Shown piece after piece: positions 1-8,754 of a stretch of DNA of 64,000 nt. The position numbers and the translations under genes are program-made. Numbering within the stretch: position 1 is the stretch's first letter; every line of letters begins with the position of its first letter. Location of the stretch: assembly GCA_000244995.1 (NCBI GenBank), contig CM001438.1, positions 798,921 to 862,920 of the forward strand. Direction: 5' to 3'. Source of the stretch: Burkholderiales bacterium JOSHI_001 (lineage in GTDB: Bacteria > Pseudomonadota > Gammaproteobacteria > Burkholderiales > Burkholderiaceae_C). Below the pieces are notes generated by a model. The model worked only from the letters and a program-made list of their open reading frames with translations. It was not told the DNA's origin and did not search any database.

Positions 1-1
1 G

Positions 2-424
2 GAAGACCACTACGACGGCACCGTGGCCTTCCTGGCCAGCGGGTCCTTGAGCCACCGCTTCGCGCAGAACGGCCTGGCGCCCGAATACGCCTTCAAGATC
101 TGGAGCCCCTTCCTGGAACAGCTGGACCGGCGCGTGGTGCAGATGTGGGAAAACGGCGAATGGGCCGACTTCTGCGCCATGCTGCCCGAGTACGCCGCCA
201 AGGGCCATGGCGAAGGTTTCATGCACGACACCGCCATGATGCTGGGGGCCCTGGGCTGGAGCGCCTACGACGGCCAGGCCGAGGTGGTGACGCCGTACTT
301 CGGCGCCAGCGGCACGGGTCAGATCAACGCGGTGTTCCCGGTGACACCGCAAGACGGTTCAGCCATTCCCAAAGCGGTGGCTTCAGCCGCCGACGGCTAC
401 ACCTCCGTGGCCACCCGACTCTGA
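2..424 (+). CDS. hpaD: 3,4-dihydroxyphenylacetate 2,3-dioxygenase, C-terminal part
   Basis: The gene runs in from before the window; only the last 140 codons are present, frame open from base 2. The product belongs to the class III (LigB-type) extradiol dioxygenases, which use non-haem Fe(II) to open the ring of homoprotocatechuate. The visible part has the block GHGEGFMHDTAMMLGALGW and the ending SGTGQINAVFP, both typical of the C-terminus of HpaD/HpcB. The next two genes encode the isomerase and hydratase of the same pathway, 7 and 2 nt apart, so this is the end of an hpa operon. The catalytic N-terminal half is outside the window, so completeness cannot be judged. Confidence 0.88.
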   Translation, partial: EDHYDGTVAFLASGSLSHRFAQNGLAPEYAFKIWSPFLEQLDRRVVQMWENGEWADFCAMLPEYAAKGHGEGFMHDTAMMLGALGWSAYDGQAEVVTPYFGASGTGQINAVFPVTPQDGSAIPKAVASAADGYTSVATRL

Positions 425-431
425 GGCCGGC

Positions 432-839
432 ATGCCGCACCTCGTGATCGTCTACACCCCGAACCTGGAGCCGCTGACCGACATGGGCGCGCTGTGCCGC
501 CATTTGGCCGACGCCATGCTGACCGTGCAGGACGAGGACGGGAAGCAGGTCTTCCCCACCGGCGGCACCCGGGTGCTGGCCTGTCCGGCGGCGCATTTCG
601 CCGTGGCCGATGGCTCCGGCGAACACGCCTTCGCCTACTTCCACCTGCGCATGGGCCGGGGCCGCAGCGCGGCCACCCAGCAGCGCGCCGGCCAGACCTT
701 GACCGACGTGGCCCGCGCCCACTTCGCGCCGGTGCTGGCAAAGCACCGCGTGGGCCTGACCCTGCAGGTGGACGAAGGCCCGGAAGTGTTCGACGCCAAG
801 TTCGGCAATCTGCATCCCTTGTTCACCAAGACGCCCTGA
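432..839 (+). CDS. hpaF: 5-carboxymethyl-2-hydroxymuconate isomerase
   Basis: 135 residues, the usual length for HpaF. It converts the ring-cleavage product 5-carboxymethyl-2-hydroxymuconate semialdehyde acid to its keto isomer in the cytoplasm. The protein starts Met-Pro-His-Leu; after Met removal the N-terminal proline is the catalytic base of this tautomerase-superfamily enzyme. Later signatures are HLRMGRGRS and the ending FGNLHPLF. It starts 7 nt after hpaD and ends 2 nt before hpaH, so all three are likely cotranscribed. Confidence 0.9.
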   Translation: MPHLVIVYTPNLEPLTDMGALCRHLADAMLTVQDEDGKQVFPTGGTRVLACPAAHFAVADGSGEHAFAYFHLRMGRGRSAATQQRAGQTLTDVARAHFAPVLAKHRVGLTLQVDEGPEVFDAKFGNLHPLFTKTP

Positions 840-841
840 CC

Positions 842-1645
842 ATGCTCGACCCCGCCACCATCGACGCGCTGGCAAAGCAGCTCTACGACGCACGCAAGCA
901 GCGTGTGCAGCTGCGCCACTTCTCCCGGCAACACCCGCAGATGAGCATCGAGGATGGTTACGCCATCCAGCAGGCCTGGGTGAAGCTGGAACAGGCCGAT
1001 GGCCGAAGCATCAAGGGCCGCAAGATCGGCCTGACCAGCCGCGCCATGCAGCAGGCCAGCCAGATCACCGAGCCCGACTACGCGCCGCTGATGGACGACA
1101 TGTTCTTCGCGTCCGGCGGCGACATCCCCTTCAGCCGCTTCATCGCCCCGCGCATCGAGGTGGAACTGGCCTTCATCCTGGGCCGCCCGCTGGCCGGGCC
1201 CGGTGTCACCATGTTCGACGTGCTGGCTGCCACCGACTGGGTGAGCCCGGCGGTGGAGATCATTGATGCGCGCATCGAGCAGTTCGATCGCGACACCAAG
1301 GCCATGCGCAAGGTCTTCGACACCATCAGCGACTTCGCCGCCAACGCCGGCATCGTGCTGGGCGGCCGACCGGTGCGGCCCGACAGCGTGGATTTGCGCT
1401 GGGTGGGCGCGTTGCTGCACAAGAACGGCGTGATCGAAGAAACCGGCCTGGCCGCCGGCGTGCTGGGCCATCCCGCGAATGGCGTGGCCTGGCTGGCCAA
1501 CAAGATCGCCCCGCATGACGAACAGCTGAACGCCGGCGACGTGGTGCTGGCCGGCAGCTTCACCCGCCCCGCCACCGCGGTGGCGGGCGACAACTTCCAC
1601 GTGGACTACGGGCCCTTGGGCTCGATCAGCTTTCGATTGGCGTGA
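842..1645 (+). CDS. hpaH: 2-oxo-hept-3-ene-1,7-dioate hydratase
   Basis: 267 residues of the fumarylacetoacetate-hydrolase-like hydratase family. It adds water to 2-oxo-hept-3-ene-1,7-dioate (OHED) late in homoprotocatechuate degradation. Residues expected to bind the divalent metal lie in [14 protein letters not shown] and in [17 protein letters not shown] is a family hallmark. The start is the ATG 2 nt after the hpaF stop. The close relative MhpD (2-oxopent-4-enoate hydratase) is the main alternative; the hpaD-hpaF context favours HpaH. The aldolase that would follow (HpaI) is not recognisable, unless the class II aldolase-like gene next door serves in its place. Confidence 0.88.
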   Translation: MLDPATIDALAKQLYDARKQRVQLRHFSRQHPQMSIEDGYAIQQAWVKLEQADGRSIKGRKIGLTSRAMQQASQITEPDYAPLMDDMFFASGGDIPFSRFIAPRIEVELAFILGRPLAGPGVTMFDVLAATDWVSPAVEIIDARIEQFDRDTKAMRKVFDTISDFAANAGIVLGGRPVRPDSVDLRWVGALLHKNGVIEETGLAAGVLGHPANGVAWLANKIAPHDEQLNAGDVVLAGSFTRPATAVAGDNFHVDYGPLGSISFRLA

Positions 1646-1649
1646 CACC

Positions 1650-2405
1650 ATGGCCTACACCAAGCCCGAACGCATTCCGCAGCCCGAGTGGGACGCCCGC
1701 GTGCAACTGGCGGCGGCCTACCGCATCTTCCACATGCTGGGCTGGAGCGAGCTGATCTACAACCACATCTCGCTGCGGGTGCCGGGTGAGCCGCAGCACT
1801 ACCTGATCAACCCATTTGGGCTGCACTACACCGAGGTCTGCGCCAGCAACCTGGTGAAGGTGAACGATGCAGGCCAGACCGTCGGCAGCAGCGATTGGCC
1901 GATCAACCCGGCCGGCGCCACCTTCCACACCGCCATCCACGCCACCGTGCCCGATGCCGCCTGCGTGATGCATGTGCACACCACGCCGACCATGGCGGTG
2001 TGCTGCAGCGAGGGTGGCCTGTCCTTCACCAACTTCTACGCCGCGCAGTTGTATGGCCAGGTGGCCTACCACGACTTCGAGGGCATCACCGTGCGCGCCG
2101 ACGAGGGTGCACGCATCCTGGCGTCTGCCGGCGACAAACGGGTTCTGCTCTTGCGCAACCATGGCCCGGTGGTCATCGGCCAGACGCTGGCCCACGCCTT
2201 CAACCTGCTGTGGCTGGTGCAGCGCGCTTGCGAGGTGCAACTGGCCACCCTGGGCATGGGCGCCGCGCGCGCCATTCCCGTGCCGGTGATGGAAAGTTGT
2301 GTGCGCGACGCACTGAACTTCAATCCGAAGTACGGTGCCGGGCAGGACAGTTTCGACGCCATGCAGCGGCTGGTGGACCGCCTCGACCCGGGCTATCGCT
2401 CATGA
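1650..2405 (+). CDS. class II aldolase/adducin family protein
   Basis: 251 residues with a single class II aldolase/adducin domain. Members are Zn-dependent aldolases or decarboxylases acting on small sugar or keto acids. Likely metal ligands are in CVMHVHTTPT (two His) and RNHGPVVIG (His); NHISLRVPG is the conserved N-terminal block. It lies 4 nt after hpaH and 7 nt before the PanE-like gene, so it is probably in the same transcript. Family members next to aromatic pathways are often annotated only generically; the substrate cannot be read from sequence. A role in the last cleavage step of the hpa pathway is a guess from position. Confidence 0.8.
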   Translation: MAYTKPERIPQPEWDARVQLAAAYRIFHMLGWSELIYNHISLRVPGEPQHYLINPFGLHYTEVCASNLVKVNDAGQTVGSSDWPINPAGATFHTAIHATVPDAACVMHVHTTPTMAVCCSEGGLSFTNFYAAQLYGQVAYHDFEGITVRADEGARILASAGDKRVLLLRNHGPVVIGQTLAHAFNLLWLVQRACEVQLATLGMGAARAIPVPVMESCVRDALNFNPKYGAGQDSFDAMQRLVDRLDPGYRS

Positions 2406-2412
2406 GGTGCGC

Positions 2413-3417
2413 ATGAAGGTCTGCATCGCGGGCGTGGGCGCCATCGGCGGCTTGTTTGCCGGCTGGCTGGGCACGAAGTTGCCGACGGCCGAGCTGCAAC
2501 TCAGCGCGCTGGCGCGTGGTGCCACGCTGGCCGCCCTGAAGGGCCAGGGGCTGCAACTGCAGGACGCCGGCGGTGCCCGCACCGTGGCGCTGCGGGCCAG
2601 TGACGATGCCAGCGTGCTGGGCCCGCAGGACCTGGTGGTGCTGGCGGTGAAGGGCCCGGCGCTGCCGGCCATGGCGGCGCAGCTGCCGCCGCTGCTGGGC
2701 CCGCACACCACGGTGCTGGTGGCCATGAACGGCGTGCCCTGGTGGTTCTTCGACCATGCGTCGGCCACGCCCGGCCCCTGTGCGGGCCTGCGCCTGGGCG
2801 CGGTGGACCCGGGCGATGCGGTGCGCACCGCCATCCCCACGCAGCAGGTGCTGGGCTGCGTGGTGCATGTGTCGGCCGCTGCGCCGCAGCCGGGCGAGGT
2901 GAAGCATGTCAACGGCAACGGCCTGATCCTGGGCGAACCGGCGGGCGGTCCCTCGGCCCGCCTGGACGCCACGGCCAAGCTGCTCGGCCGCGCGGGCTTC
3001 GCCATTACCACGTCCCACCACATCCAGCGCGACATCTGGTTCAAGCTCTGGGGCAACATGACCATGAACCCGGTGTCGGCCATCACCCAGGCACCCTGCG
3101 ACCAGATCCTGGACGACCCGCTGGTGCGCGGTTTCTGCAGCGCGGTGATGCTGGAGGCCAACGCGATCGGCGCCTTGTTCGCTTGCGGCATCGATCAAGT
3201 CCCCGAGCAGCGCCATGCGGTGACGCGCAAGCTGGGCCGCTTCAAGACCAGCATGCTGCAGGACCTGGAAGCCGGCCGTGCGCTGGAAATCGACGCCCTG
3301 GTGACGGTGGTGCGCGACATCGGTGCCCACCTGGGCCTGGCCACGCCCAACATCGACGCCTTGCTGGGGTTGGTGCGGCTGCTGGGCCGGGGGCGGGGGC
3401 TGTACCCGCCGGGCTGA
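2413..3417 (+). CDS. 2-dehydropantoate 2-reductase family protein
   Basis: 334 residues in the ketopantoate reductase (PanE/ApbA) fold: N-terminal NADP-binding GVGAIGGLFAGWLG (residues 7-20) and the C-terminal helical block with WFKLWGNMTMNP, which holds the conserved Lys and Asn of the active site. The family reduces 2-dehydropantoate to pantoate, but many paralogues act on other 2-keto acids. Its place after an aromatic-degradation aldolase suggests a paralogue working on a keto acid product rather than the pantothenate enzyme; this is inference. The start is the ATG 7 nt after the aldolase stop; a longer reading begins inside the aldolase gene and is not needed. Confidence 0.78.
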   Translation: MKVCIAGVGAIGGLFAGWLGTKLPTAELQLSALARGATLAALKGQGLQLQDAGGARTVALRASDDASVLGPQDLVVLAVKGPALPAMAAQLPPLLGPHTTVLVAMNGVPWWFFDHASATPGPCAGLRLGAVDPGDAVRTAIPTQQVLGCVVHVSAAAPQPGEVKHVNGNGLILGEPAGGPSARLDATAKLLGRAGFAITTSHHIQRDIWFKLWGNMTMNPVSAITQAPCDQILDDPLVRGFCSAVMLEANAIGALFACGIDQVPEQRHAVTRKLGRFKTSMLQDLEAGRALEIDALVTVVRDIGAHLGLATPNIDALLGLVRLLGRGRGLYPPG

Positions 3418-3439
3418 TTTTCGGCGGCAGAATCGGGGC

Positions 3440-5236
3440 ATGCACACCCGACGTCACCTGCTGGCTTGCCTGTTATCGGGTCCCTGGGCTGGGGTGGCCA
3501 CCGCGCGCACTGTGCGGCCCGCGCCGTCCGCCGATGCGGCTTTCGACACCCTGGCCGAGCGCTGCTTCAACGCGCGCATGGCGCTGGACCCCCTGACCGC
3601 CTCGGTCACCACCGCCGACCCGCGTTACGAAGGCCTGCTGGCCATCACCATCGCACCGGAGCACCTGGCCCGCGTTCGGCGTTTGAACGAGCAGGTGGCA
3701 CGGGGCCTGCGAACGCTGCCGCCTGAAAGCCTGGACCCCGCCCGGCGCCTCAGCCACGAACTGCTGCAGTGGGATGTGGACATGGCGCTCAAGGGCGACG
3801 CCTTCCCCGACCACCTGATACCGATGAACCACTTCGGTGGCCTGCCGCTGCAATTGGCCACCATGGGCAGCGGTGACCAGGGTCAACCGCTCAAGACGCC
3901 ACAGGACTTCGACCATTACCTGGCCCGCCTGGCGCGCCTGCCGGCCTACAACCGCCAGGCCATCGCCAACATGCGCCAGGGCATGCGGCGCGGCGTTACC
4001 GTGCCGCGGGTGCTGATCGAATCCGGCCGCGACACCTTCGCCCGGCTGGCCGAGCCGGACTTCGACAAGTCGCCGTTCTCGGCCGCGCTGAAGGCGATGC
4101 CGACCGAAATCGGCGCCGCGCAACGCAACCGCATCGCGCGTGCCTACCAGCGCCTGTTCGAGCGCGACCTGCGCCCGTCCCTGGCCGGGCTGGCTGATTT
4201 CACCAACGGGGCCTATGCGCGGGCCTGCCGATCCAGCGACGGGTTGGGCGCGCTGCCAGACGGCGCGGCCTGGTACCAGCACCTGGTGCGCTGGCACACC
4301 ACCACCGAGATGTCGGCCGACGAGATCCATGCACTGGGCCTGGCCGAAGTGCAGCGCATCCACGGCGAGATGGCCCAGGTGCAGCAGCGCTTGGGCGTGG
4401 CCGGCAGCGTGCTTGACTTCCTGCGCTGGCACGAGCAGGAGCCGCGCTTTCACCCCTACACCAGTTGGGACGAAATCGCGCGTACCCACGCCGACCTGGA
4501 CGCGCGCCTCACACCCCTGTTGCCGCGCCTGTTTGGCCGCCAGCCGCGCCAGGTGCTGGAGGTGCGTGCCATGCCGGAACTGCAGCGCGCTTCGGCCAGT
4601 TCCTACTACAACCCCGCCGCGCCCGACGGCTCGCGCCCCGGCATCTTCTTCGTCGGCTCGCCCGAGCCGCCGCAGCGTTACAGCAGCAGCTACCTCACCA
4701 GCCTGCTGCTGCACGAAGGCCGGCCGGGCCACCACTTCCAGATCAGCATCCAGCAGGAGCTGAAACTGCCCTCGTTCCGACGCTTCGGCTGGAGCACGGC
4801 TTTCGGCGAGGGCTGGGCCTTGTACGCCGAAACCCTGGGCCACGAGATGGGTCTGTACGAAGACCCGAACCAATGGCTGGGCCACCTGAAGATGGAGCTG
4901 ACCCGCGCCGTGCGGCTGGTGACCGACACCGGCTTGCACGCCAGGGGCTGGACGCACGCGCAGACCATTCGCTACATGATGGACAACCAGGGCGAAAGCC
5001 AGGCCGAGGCGCGCCTGGCCACCGAGCGCTACATGGCCTGGCCCGGCCAGGCCCTGGGCTACAAGATCGGCGCGCTGCGCATCCAGCAACTGCGCCGCCA
5101 GGCCCAGGCCGCGCTGGGCGAGCGCTTCACGCTGGCCGATTTCCACGACCTGGTGCTGTCGCAGGGCACGGTGCCGCTGCAGGTGCTGCAGGGCATGGTG
5201 CAAGCCTGGATCGGCCAGGGCGGCGGCCGGCCCTGA
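3440..5236 (+). CDS. DUF885 family exported protein (putative metallopeptidase)
   Basis: 598 residues. The N-terminus MHTRRHLLACLLSGPWAG looks like a signal peptide, with a twin Arg that could make it a Tat substrate. The body is a DUF885 domain with the hallmark HEGRPGHH near residue 425, resembling a gluzincin-type zinc motif, and a downstream FGEGWALYAETLG that supplies the usual Glu-rich helix. The family is mostly uncharacterised; peptidase activity is inferred from the motif. It is 22 nt after the PanE-like gene and ends 13 nt before a gene on the other strand, so it may be the last gene of the hpa-linked transcript. The length is typical for the family. Confidence 0.8.
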   Translation: MHTRRHLLACLLSGPWAGVATARTVRPAPSADAAFDTLAERCFNARMALDPLTASVTTADPRYEGLLAITIAPEHLARVRRLNEQVARGLRTLPPESLDPARRLSHELLQWDVDMALKGDAFPDHLIPMNHFGGLPLQLATMGSGDQGQPLKTPQDFDHYLARLARLPAYNRQAIANMRQGMRRGVTVPRVLIESGRDTFARLAEPDFDKSPFSAALKAMPTEIGAAQRNRIARAYQRLFERDLRPSLAGLADFTNGAYARACRSSDGLGALPDGAAWYQHLVRWHTTTEMSADEIHALGLAEVQRIHGEMAQVQQRLGVAGSVLDFLRWHEQEPRFHPYTSWDEIARTHADLDARLTPLLPRLFGRQPRQVLEVRAMPELQRASASSYYNPAAPDGSRPGIFFVGSPEPPQRYSSSYLTSLLLHEGRPGHHFQISIQQELKLPSFRRFGWSTAFGEGWALYAETLGHEMGLYEDPNQWLGHLKMELTRAVRLVTDTGLHARGWTHAQTIRYMMDNQGESQAEARLATERYMAWPGQALGYKIGALRIQQLRRQAQAALGERFTLADFHDLVLSQGTVPLQVLQGMVQAWIGQGGGRP

Positions 5237-5249
5237 GCTGGGGTCCTGG

Positions 5250-5456
5250 TCAGGCCGCGGCCGCGGCGCCTTGGGGCCGCGCCGCCGCCAGGGCTTCGCG
5301 CAGCACGCTGCGCTCGCCGATGTGGTTGGCCAGCAGCAGCACCAGCTTGGCGTTCATCAACTGCGCCTGCTCGTCACTCAGGTCGCGCTGGCTGTTGATC
5401 AGCTCTTCGTAGAAGCCGTCCGGGTCGGCGATGTGGGGGGTGGTGATCAGTGGCAT
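5250..5456 (-). CDS. DUF2783 family small protein
   Basis: 68 residues from the ATG at 5456, rich in Leu and Glu (YEELINSQRDLSDEQAQLMN). It matches the small DUF2783 proteins found beside flavoprotein aromatic monooxygenases; their function is not known. A GTG five codons upstream overlaps the end of the monooxygenase gene, but the ATG has GAGG at 5466-5469, 9 nt away, and is preferred. It is the last gene of the VOC/monooxygenase operon on the minus strand. Confidence 0.65.
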   Translation of the reverse strand: MPLITTPHIADPDGFYEELINSQRDLSDEQAQLMNAKLVLLLANHIGERSVLREALAAARPQGAAAAA

Positions 5457-5467
5457 CGGGGTGGTCC

Positions 5468-7075
5468 TCACATCGCCAGCGCGCGCCGCAGCGCTGCGTT
5501 GACCTTCCCAGCGTCGAAGCCGCGCCAGCGCGCGGCCACGTGCTGGTCGGGGCGGATCAGGTAGGTGGTGCCGGGTGTGGCGTCGTAGCGCTGCGCCAGC
5601 ACGCCGGCGCTGTCCACCAGGTCGGTGCCGACGTTCAGCACGCGGGCGCGCACGTCGCCGGCGCGCAGGTCGGCCGCCGGCGCTTGGCCGAAGTGCAGCA
5701 CCACGAAGCCATCACCCAGCGCGTGCAGCAGCCAGGCCGGATGGCCGCCCAGGGTGACGGGTGCGTCCGCGCACACGGTGCCGGGCGCCATGCGGCCTTC
5801 GAAGGGGCTTTCGTCGGGCGTGTTCAGCGATGAATGCACATAGGGCGTGGGCGTGGACAGGCGGCCGCTGTTGACCAGGGGCCGCGCGAAGGGGTGCTGC
5901 TGCGCCAGCTCCAGCACCGCGTTGCGAAAGGCCAGGCTGGCCTTGCTCTTGGGTGTGATGAAGTCGGTGCTGCGCGTGCTGTTCAGCAGGTTGTCGTCGG
6001 CCGCGAAGGCGCGTTCTTCGTGGTAGCTGTCCAGCAGGGCCTGCGGCGCCTGGCCGCTGTGCACCAGGGCCAGCTTCCAGGCCAGGTTGTCGCAGTCCTG
6101 CACACCGGTGTTGGCGCCGCGCGCACCGAAGGGCGACACCTGGTGCGCCGCATCACCGGCGAACAGCACCCGGCCGACGCGCAGGTCCTTGATGCGGCGG
6201 CAGGCGAACTGGTAGACGCTGACCCATTCCAGCTCGAACTCGGCCTTCGGGCCCAGCATGGCGCGGATGCGTGGCAGCACCTTCTCGGGCTTCTTCTCTT
6301 CTTCGGGGTCGGCGTTCCAGCCCAACTGGAAGTCGATGCGCCAGACGTTGTCGGCCTGCTTGTGCAGCAGCACCGATTGGTTGGGGTGGAAGGGTGGGTC
6401 GAACCAGAACCAGCGCTCGGTGGGGAAGTCGGCCTTCATCACCACGTCGGCGATCAGAAAGCGGTCCTGGAAGAACTGGCCGGTGAATTCGGCGCCCACC
6501 ATGCGGCGGGTGTCGCTGTTGGCGCCATCGCAGGCCACCACCCAGTCGCATTCCATGTGGAACACGCCGTCGGGCGTTTCCACGGTCAGGCGCGCGCCGG
6601 CCTCGTCCTGCAGCAGGGCCAGCAGGCGGTGCTTCCAGCGCAGGTCCACCAGCGGGTGGGCGTCGCACGCGGCCACCAGTGCTTCTTCCAGGTGGTATTG
6701 CTGCAGGTTGATCATGGCCGGCATCTGGTGCTGCGGCTCGGGCAGCAGGTCGAAGCGGTAGGCCAGCTGGTCCTTGAAGAAGACCTTGCCCACCTTCCAG
6801 CTGACGCCGCGTTCCACCAGGGGCCCGGCCACGCCCAGGCGGTGGAAGATTTCCAGCGGGCGCTTGGCGTAGCACACGGCGCGCGAGCCGATGCTGACGG
6901 TGTTGTTGTCGTCCAGCACCACGCAGCGCAGGCCGCGCGCGGCCAGGTCCAGGGCCAGGGTCAGGCCGATGGGGCCGGCGCCCACCACCACCACCGGGTG
7001 GCGTTGCGGCTGGCCGGTCTGCTGTTCGTCGCTTTGCCGGTAGGGGAACTGCGGGTAGGTGTAGGTCTTCAGCAT
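5468..7075 (-). CDS. FAD-dependent aromatic-ring monooxygenase
   Basis: 535 residues of the PHBH-type flavoprotein monooxygenases (group A), which use NAD(P)H and O2 to hydroxylate a phenolic ring. Motifs in order: VVVVGAGPIGLTLALDL for the ADP of FAD near residues 28-44, CDGANSDTR (the DG motif contacting FAD and NAD(P)H), and FAGDAAHQVSPFGARG (the GD motif) near residue 290. It resembles MhpA/3-(3-hydroxyphenyl)propionate hydroxylase in overall form, but that does not fix the substrate. It lies between a VOC dioxygenase-like gene (13 nt upstream) and the DUF2783 gene, divergent from a MarR regulator, which fits an inducible aromatic-compound operon. Confidence 0.85.
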   Translation of the reverse strand: MLKTYTYPQFPYRQSDEQQTGQPQRHPVVVVGAGPIGLTLALDLAARGLRCVVLDDNNTVSIGSRAVCYAKRPLEIFHRLGVAGPLVERGVSWKVGKVFFKDQLAYRFDLLPEPQHQMPAMINLQQYHLEEALVAACDAHPLVDLRWKHRLLALLQDEAGARLTVETPDGVFHMECDWVVACDGANSDTRRMVGAEFTGQFFQDRFLIADVVMKADFPTERWFWFDPPFHPNQSVLLHKQADNVWRIDFQLGWNADPEEEKKPEKVLPRIRAMLGPKAEFELEWVSVYQFACRRIKDLRVGRVLFAGDAAHQVSPFGARGANTGVQDCDNLAWKLALVHSGQAPQALLDSYHEERAFAADDNLLNSTRSTDFITPKSKASLAFRNAVLELAQQHPFARPLVNSGRLSTPTPYVHSSLNTPDESPFEGRMAPGTVCADAPVTLGGHPAWLLHALGDGFVVLHFGQAPAADLRAGDVRARVLNVGTDLVDSAGVLAQRYDATPGTTYLIRPDQHVAARWRGFDAGKVNAALRRALAM

Positions 7076-7088
7076 GGGTCGCCCCGCT

Positions 7089-7628
7089 TCATTGCGCCTT
7101 GAATTCTTTTTCGTGCATCCAGGCGGCGTGCTTGGGGGCGCGCTTGGTGCGGTCCCATTCGTCCAGCATGTCCCACTTCACGGCGTCCAGCTTCTTCATC
7201 TGCTCGTCGGTGACGGTGTCGGCGGCCAGTTCCAGCCGGTGGCCGTTGGGGTCGAAGAAGTAGATGCTCTTGAAGATGGTGTGGTCGGTCACGCCCACCA
7301 CGGCAATGCCGGCGGCTTCCAGCCTGGCCTTGGTGGCTTCCAGCGTGGCCACGCTGTCCACCTTGAAGGCCAGATGCTGCACCCAGTTCGGCGTGTTGCC
7401 GTCGCGGCCCATGGCGGGCGAATTCGGCAGTTCGAAGAAGGCCAGGATGTTGCCCGCGCCAGCGTCCAGGAACACATGCATGTAGGGGTCGGGCGCATGG
7501 GTGGACGGCACCTGGTCTTCGGCGATGGCCAGCACGAATTCCATGCCCAGGTGCTGGCGGTACCAGTGCACGGTTTCCTTGGCGTTGTGGCAGCGGTAGG
7601 CCACGTGGTGAACGCGTTGCAGCAGCAT
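7089..7628 (-). CDS. VOC family protein, extradiol-dioxygenase/glyoxalase-like
   Basis: 179 residues with two vicinal-oxygen-chelate repeats. Candidate metal ligands are the His of VHHVAYRCHN at the start, His of WVQHLAFKV in the middle and Glu of NGHRLELAAD near residue 135, the H-H-E set of type I extradiol dioxygenases and glyoxalases. It is the first gene of a minus-strand operon with an aromatic monooxygenase, so opening the ring of the hydroxylated product is a reasonable reading, but the substrate is unknown. Two palindromes just upstream suggest control by the divergent MarR protein. Confidence 0.8.
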   Translation of the reverse strand: MLLQRVHHVAYRCHNAKETVHWYRQHLGMEFVLAIAEDQVPSTHAPDPYMHVFLDAGAGNILAFFELPNSPAMGRDGNTPNWVQHLAFKVDSVATLEATKARLEAAGIAVVGVTDHTIFKSIYFFDPNGHRLELAADTVTDEQMKKLDAVKWDMLDEWDRTKRAPKHAAWMHEKEFKAQ

Positions 7629-7652
7629 GGTGGGCCCCGTCGAATCCTTGAA

Positions 7653-7668
7653 AGTAACCCAGGTTACT
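7653..7668. promoter_or_regulatory. palindrome, probable MarR operator 1
   Basis: Perfect 7-2-7 inverted repeat AGTAACCCAGGTTACT in the 113-bp gap between the divergent VOC and MarR genes, 25-40 bp upstream of the VOC start. MarR dimers bind such repeats. Confidence 0.6.
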
Positions 7669-7688
7669 AATTACCAAGGGCCTTGTCC

Positions 7689-7705
7689 ATGGGTAAAGTA
7701 CCCAT
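7689..7705. promoter_or_regulatory. palindrome, probable MarR operator 2
   Basis: Perfect 7-3-7 inverted repeat ATGGGTAAAGTACCCAT, 21 bp after the first palindrome and 37 bp before the marR start. The half site GGGTA resembles the GGTTA of the first repeat, suggesting one protein with two sites and autoregulation. Confidence 0.6.
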
Positions 7706-7741
7706 ACCGTCGTCGCGGTGACCAACCTAGAGTCGCGCCCC

Positions 7742-8182
7742 ATGCAGTTGGAGCAGTTCCTTCCCTACCGCCTGGCCGTGCTGGCCGACGCGGTGAGCCG
7801 GTCGCTGGCGGCGGTGTACGCCGAACGCTTTGCGCTCACCCGTGACGAGTGGCGGGTGCTGGCCCTGCTGGCCGAATCGGGCCCGATCAAGTCCACCGAA
7901 CTGGGCTTGCGCGCCACGCTGGACAAGATGCAGGTCAGCCGCGCGGTCACCCGCATGGAGCGCGACGGCCTGGCCGAACGCCAGACCGACGACGCCGACC
8001 GCCGCAACCTGGTGGTGCGGCTCACGCCAGCGGGCCGCGCTCTGCACAAGAAGATCGTGCCCATGGCCCAGGCGCGCGAACGCTTCCTGCTGGACGCGCT
8101 GGAGCCCGCCGAGCGCGCGGCCTTCGACGCCGCGCTGGACAAGATCCACGCCCGTGCGCGCCAGTTGGCCGAGCAGGGCTGA
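7742..8182 (+). CDS. MarR family transcriptional regulator
   Basis: 146 residues with the winged-helix MarR fold: recognition-helix region KMQVSRAVTRMERDGL (residues 61-76) and wing RQTDDADRRNLVVRLTPAG. MarR proteins usually repress a divergent operon until a phenolic ligand binds. Here the divergent operon is VOC/monooxygenase/DUF2783, and the gap holds two perfect palindromes. The start chosen is the ATG at 7742; an in-frame GTG at 7718 would add eight residues before the conserved region. A wobble-paired 10-bp hairpin follows the stop. Confidence 0.88.
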   Translation: MQLEQFLPYRLAVLADAVSRSLAAVYAERFALTRDEWRVLALLAESGPIKSTELGLRATLDKMQVSRAVTRMERDGLAERQTDDADRRNLVVRLTPAGRALHKKIVPMAQARERFLLDALEPAERAAFDAALDKIHARARQLAEQG

Positions 8183-8204
8183 AGCGCACATCCCTAGTTT
8201 TCTG

Positions 8205-8239
8205 CCCGATCGGCCCCGCCGCAAGGGCTGCCGGTCGGG
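8205..8239 (+). terminator. hairpin after marR, possible terminator
   Basis: CCCGATCGGC at 8205-8214 can pair with GCCGGTCGGG at 8230-8239 (ten pairs, one G-U), loop 15 nt. No T run follows, so a Rho-independent role is uncertain. CCCTAGT occurs on both sides (8192 and 8247). Confidence 0.35.
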
Positions 8240-8334
8240 GTCTCTCCCTAGTCTTGGGTAGGCGGCGGTGGCCGAACCGGCGCACGCTCAAGCTCTTGAT
8301 GTTCAAGTGCGCCACGGGCGCGAGGGGGTGGGCC

Positions 8335-8694
8335 ATGAATCCCGAAATCAGCTGGACGGGTACCTCGCTGCTGTGCGTTCTGGCCAGCGCGGTGTCGGTG
8401 CTGTCACACCCGTCGCTGCCGCAGCATCGGTCGCCGGCTGAAGCCCGGACCCTGGCGCTGGAATGCGCCCAGACCCCGCACCCGCGGGGCGGCAGCGTCT
8501 TGCGGTTGCACAACACCAGCGGCCTGCGCCTGCCGGCACAGCAGGCGGTGGTGTGGTCCAGCCGTGGCACGCCCGGGCCCACCGGCGAGTTGCTGCGCCT
8601 GCCGCAGGAACTGCCACCCGGGCAGGACTTTCGCTGGCGCAGCCGCTGGCCGGCCCAGGGCGGCGGTTGCCTGGCGGTGGCGTACCGGGAGTGA
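8335..8694 (+). CDS. hypothetical small exported or membrane-anchored protein
   Basis: 119 residues with no recognised family. The first 25 residues hold a hydrophobic stretch (SLLCVLASAVSVLSHPS) that may be a signal peptide or anchor. The rest is a small soluble part with two cysteines (ALECAQ, GGCLAV) that could form a disulfide, and a pattern of alternating hydrophobics (SVLRLHNTSGLRLPAQQ) suggestive of a beta-sandwich. The gene stands alone between marR and the CoA-transferase-like gene. Codon use is normal for the region. Confidence 0.5.
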   Translation: MNPEISWTGTSLLCVLASAVSVLSHPSLPQHRSPAEARTLALECAQTPHPRGGSVLRLHNTSGLRLPAQQAVVWSSRGTPGPTGELLRLPQELPPGQDFRWRSRWPAQGGGCLAVAYRE

Positions 8695-8754
8695 CAGCGC
8701 CGGCCGGCCGGCTGCGGCACACTGTCGGATTCCCCCCGACAGGAGCACGCAGCC

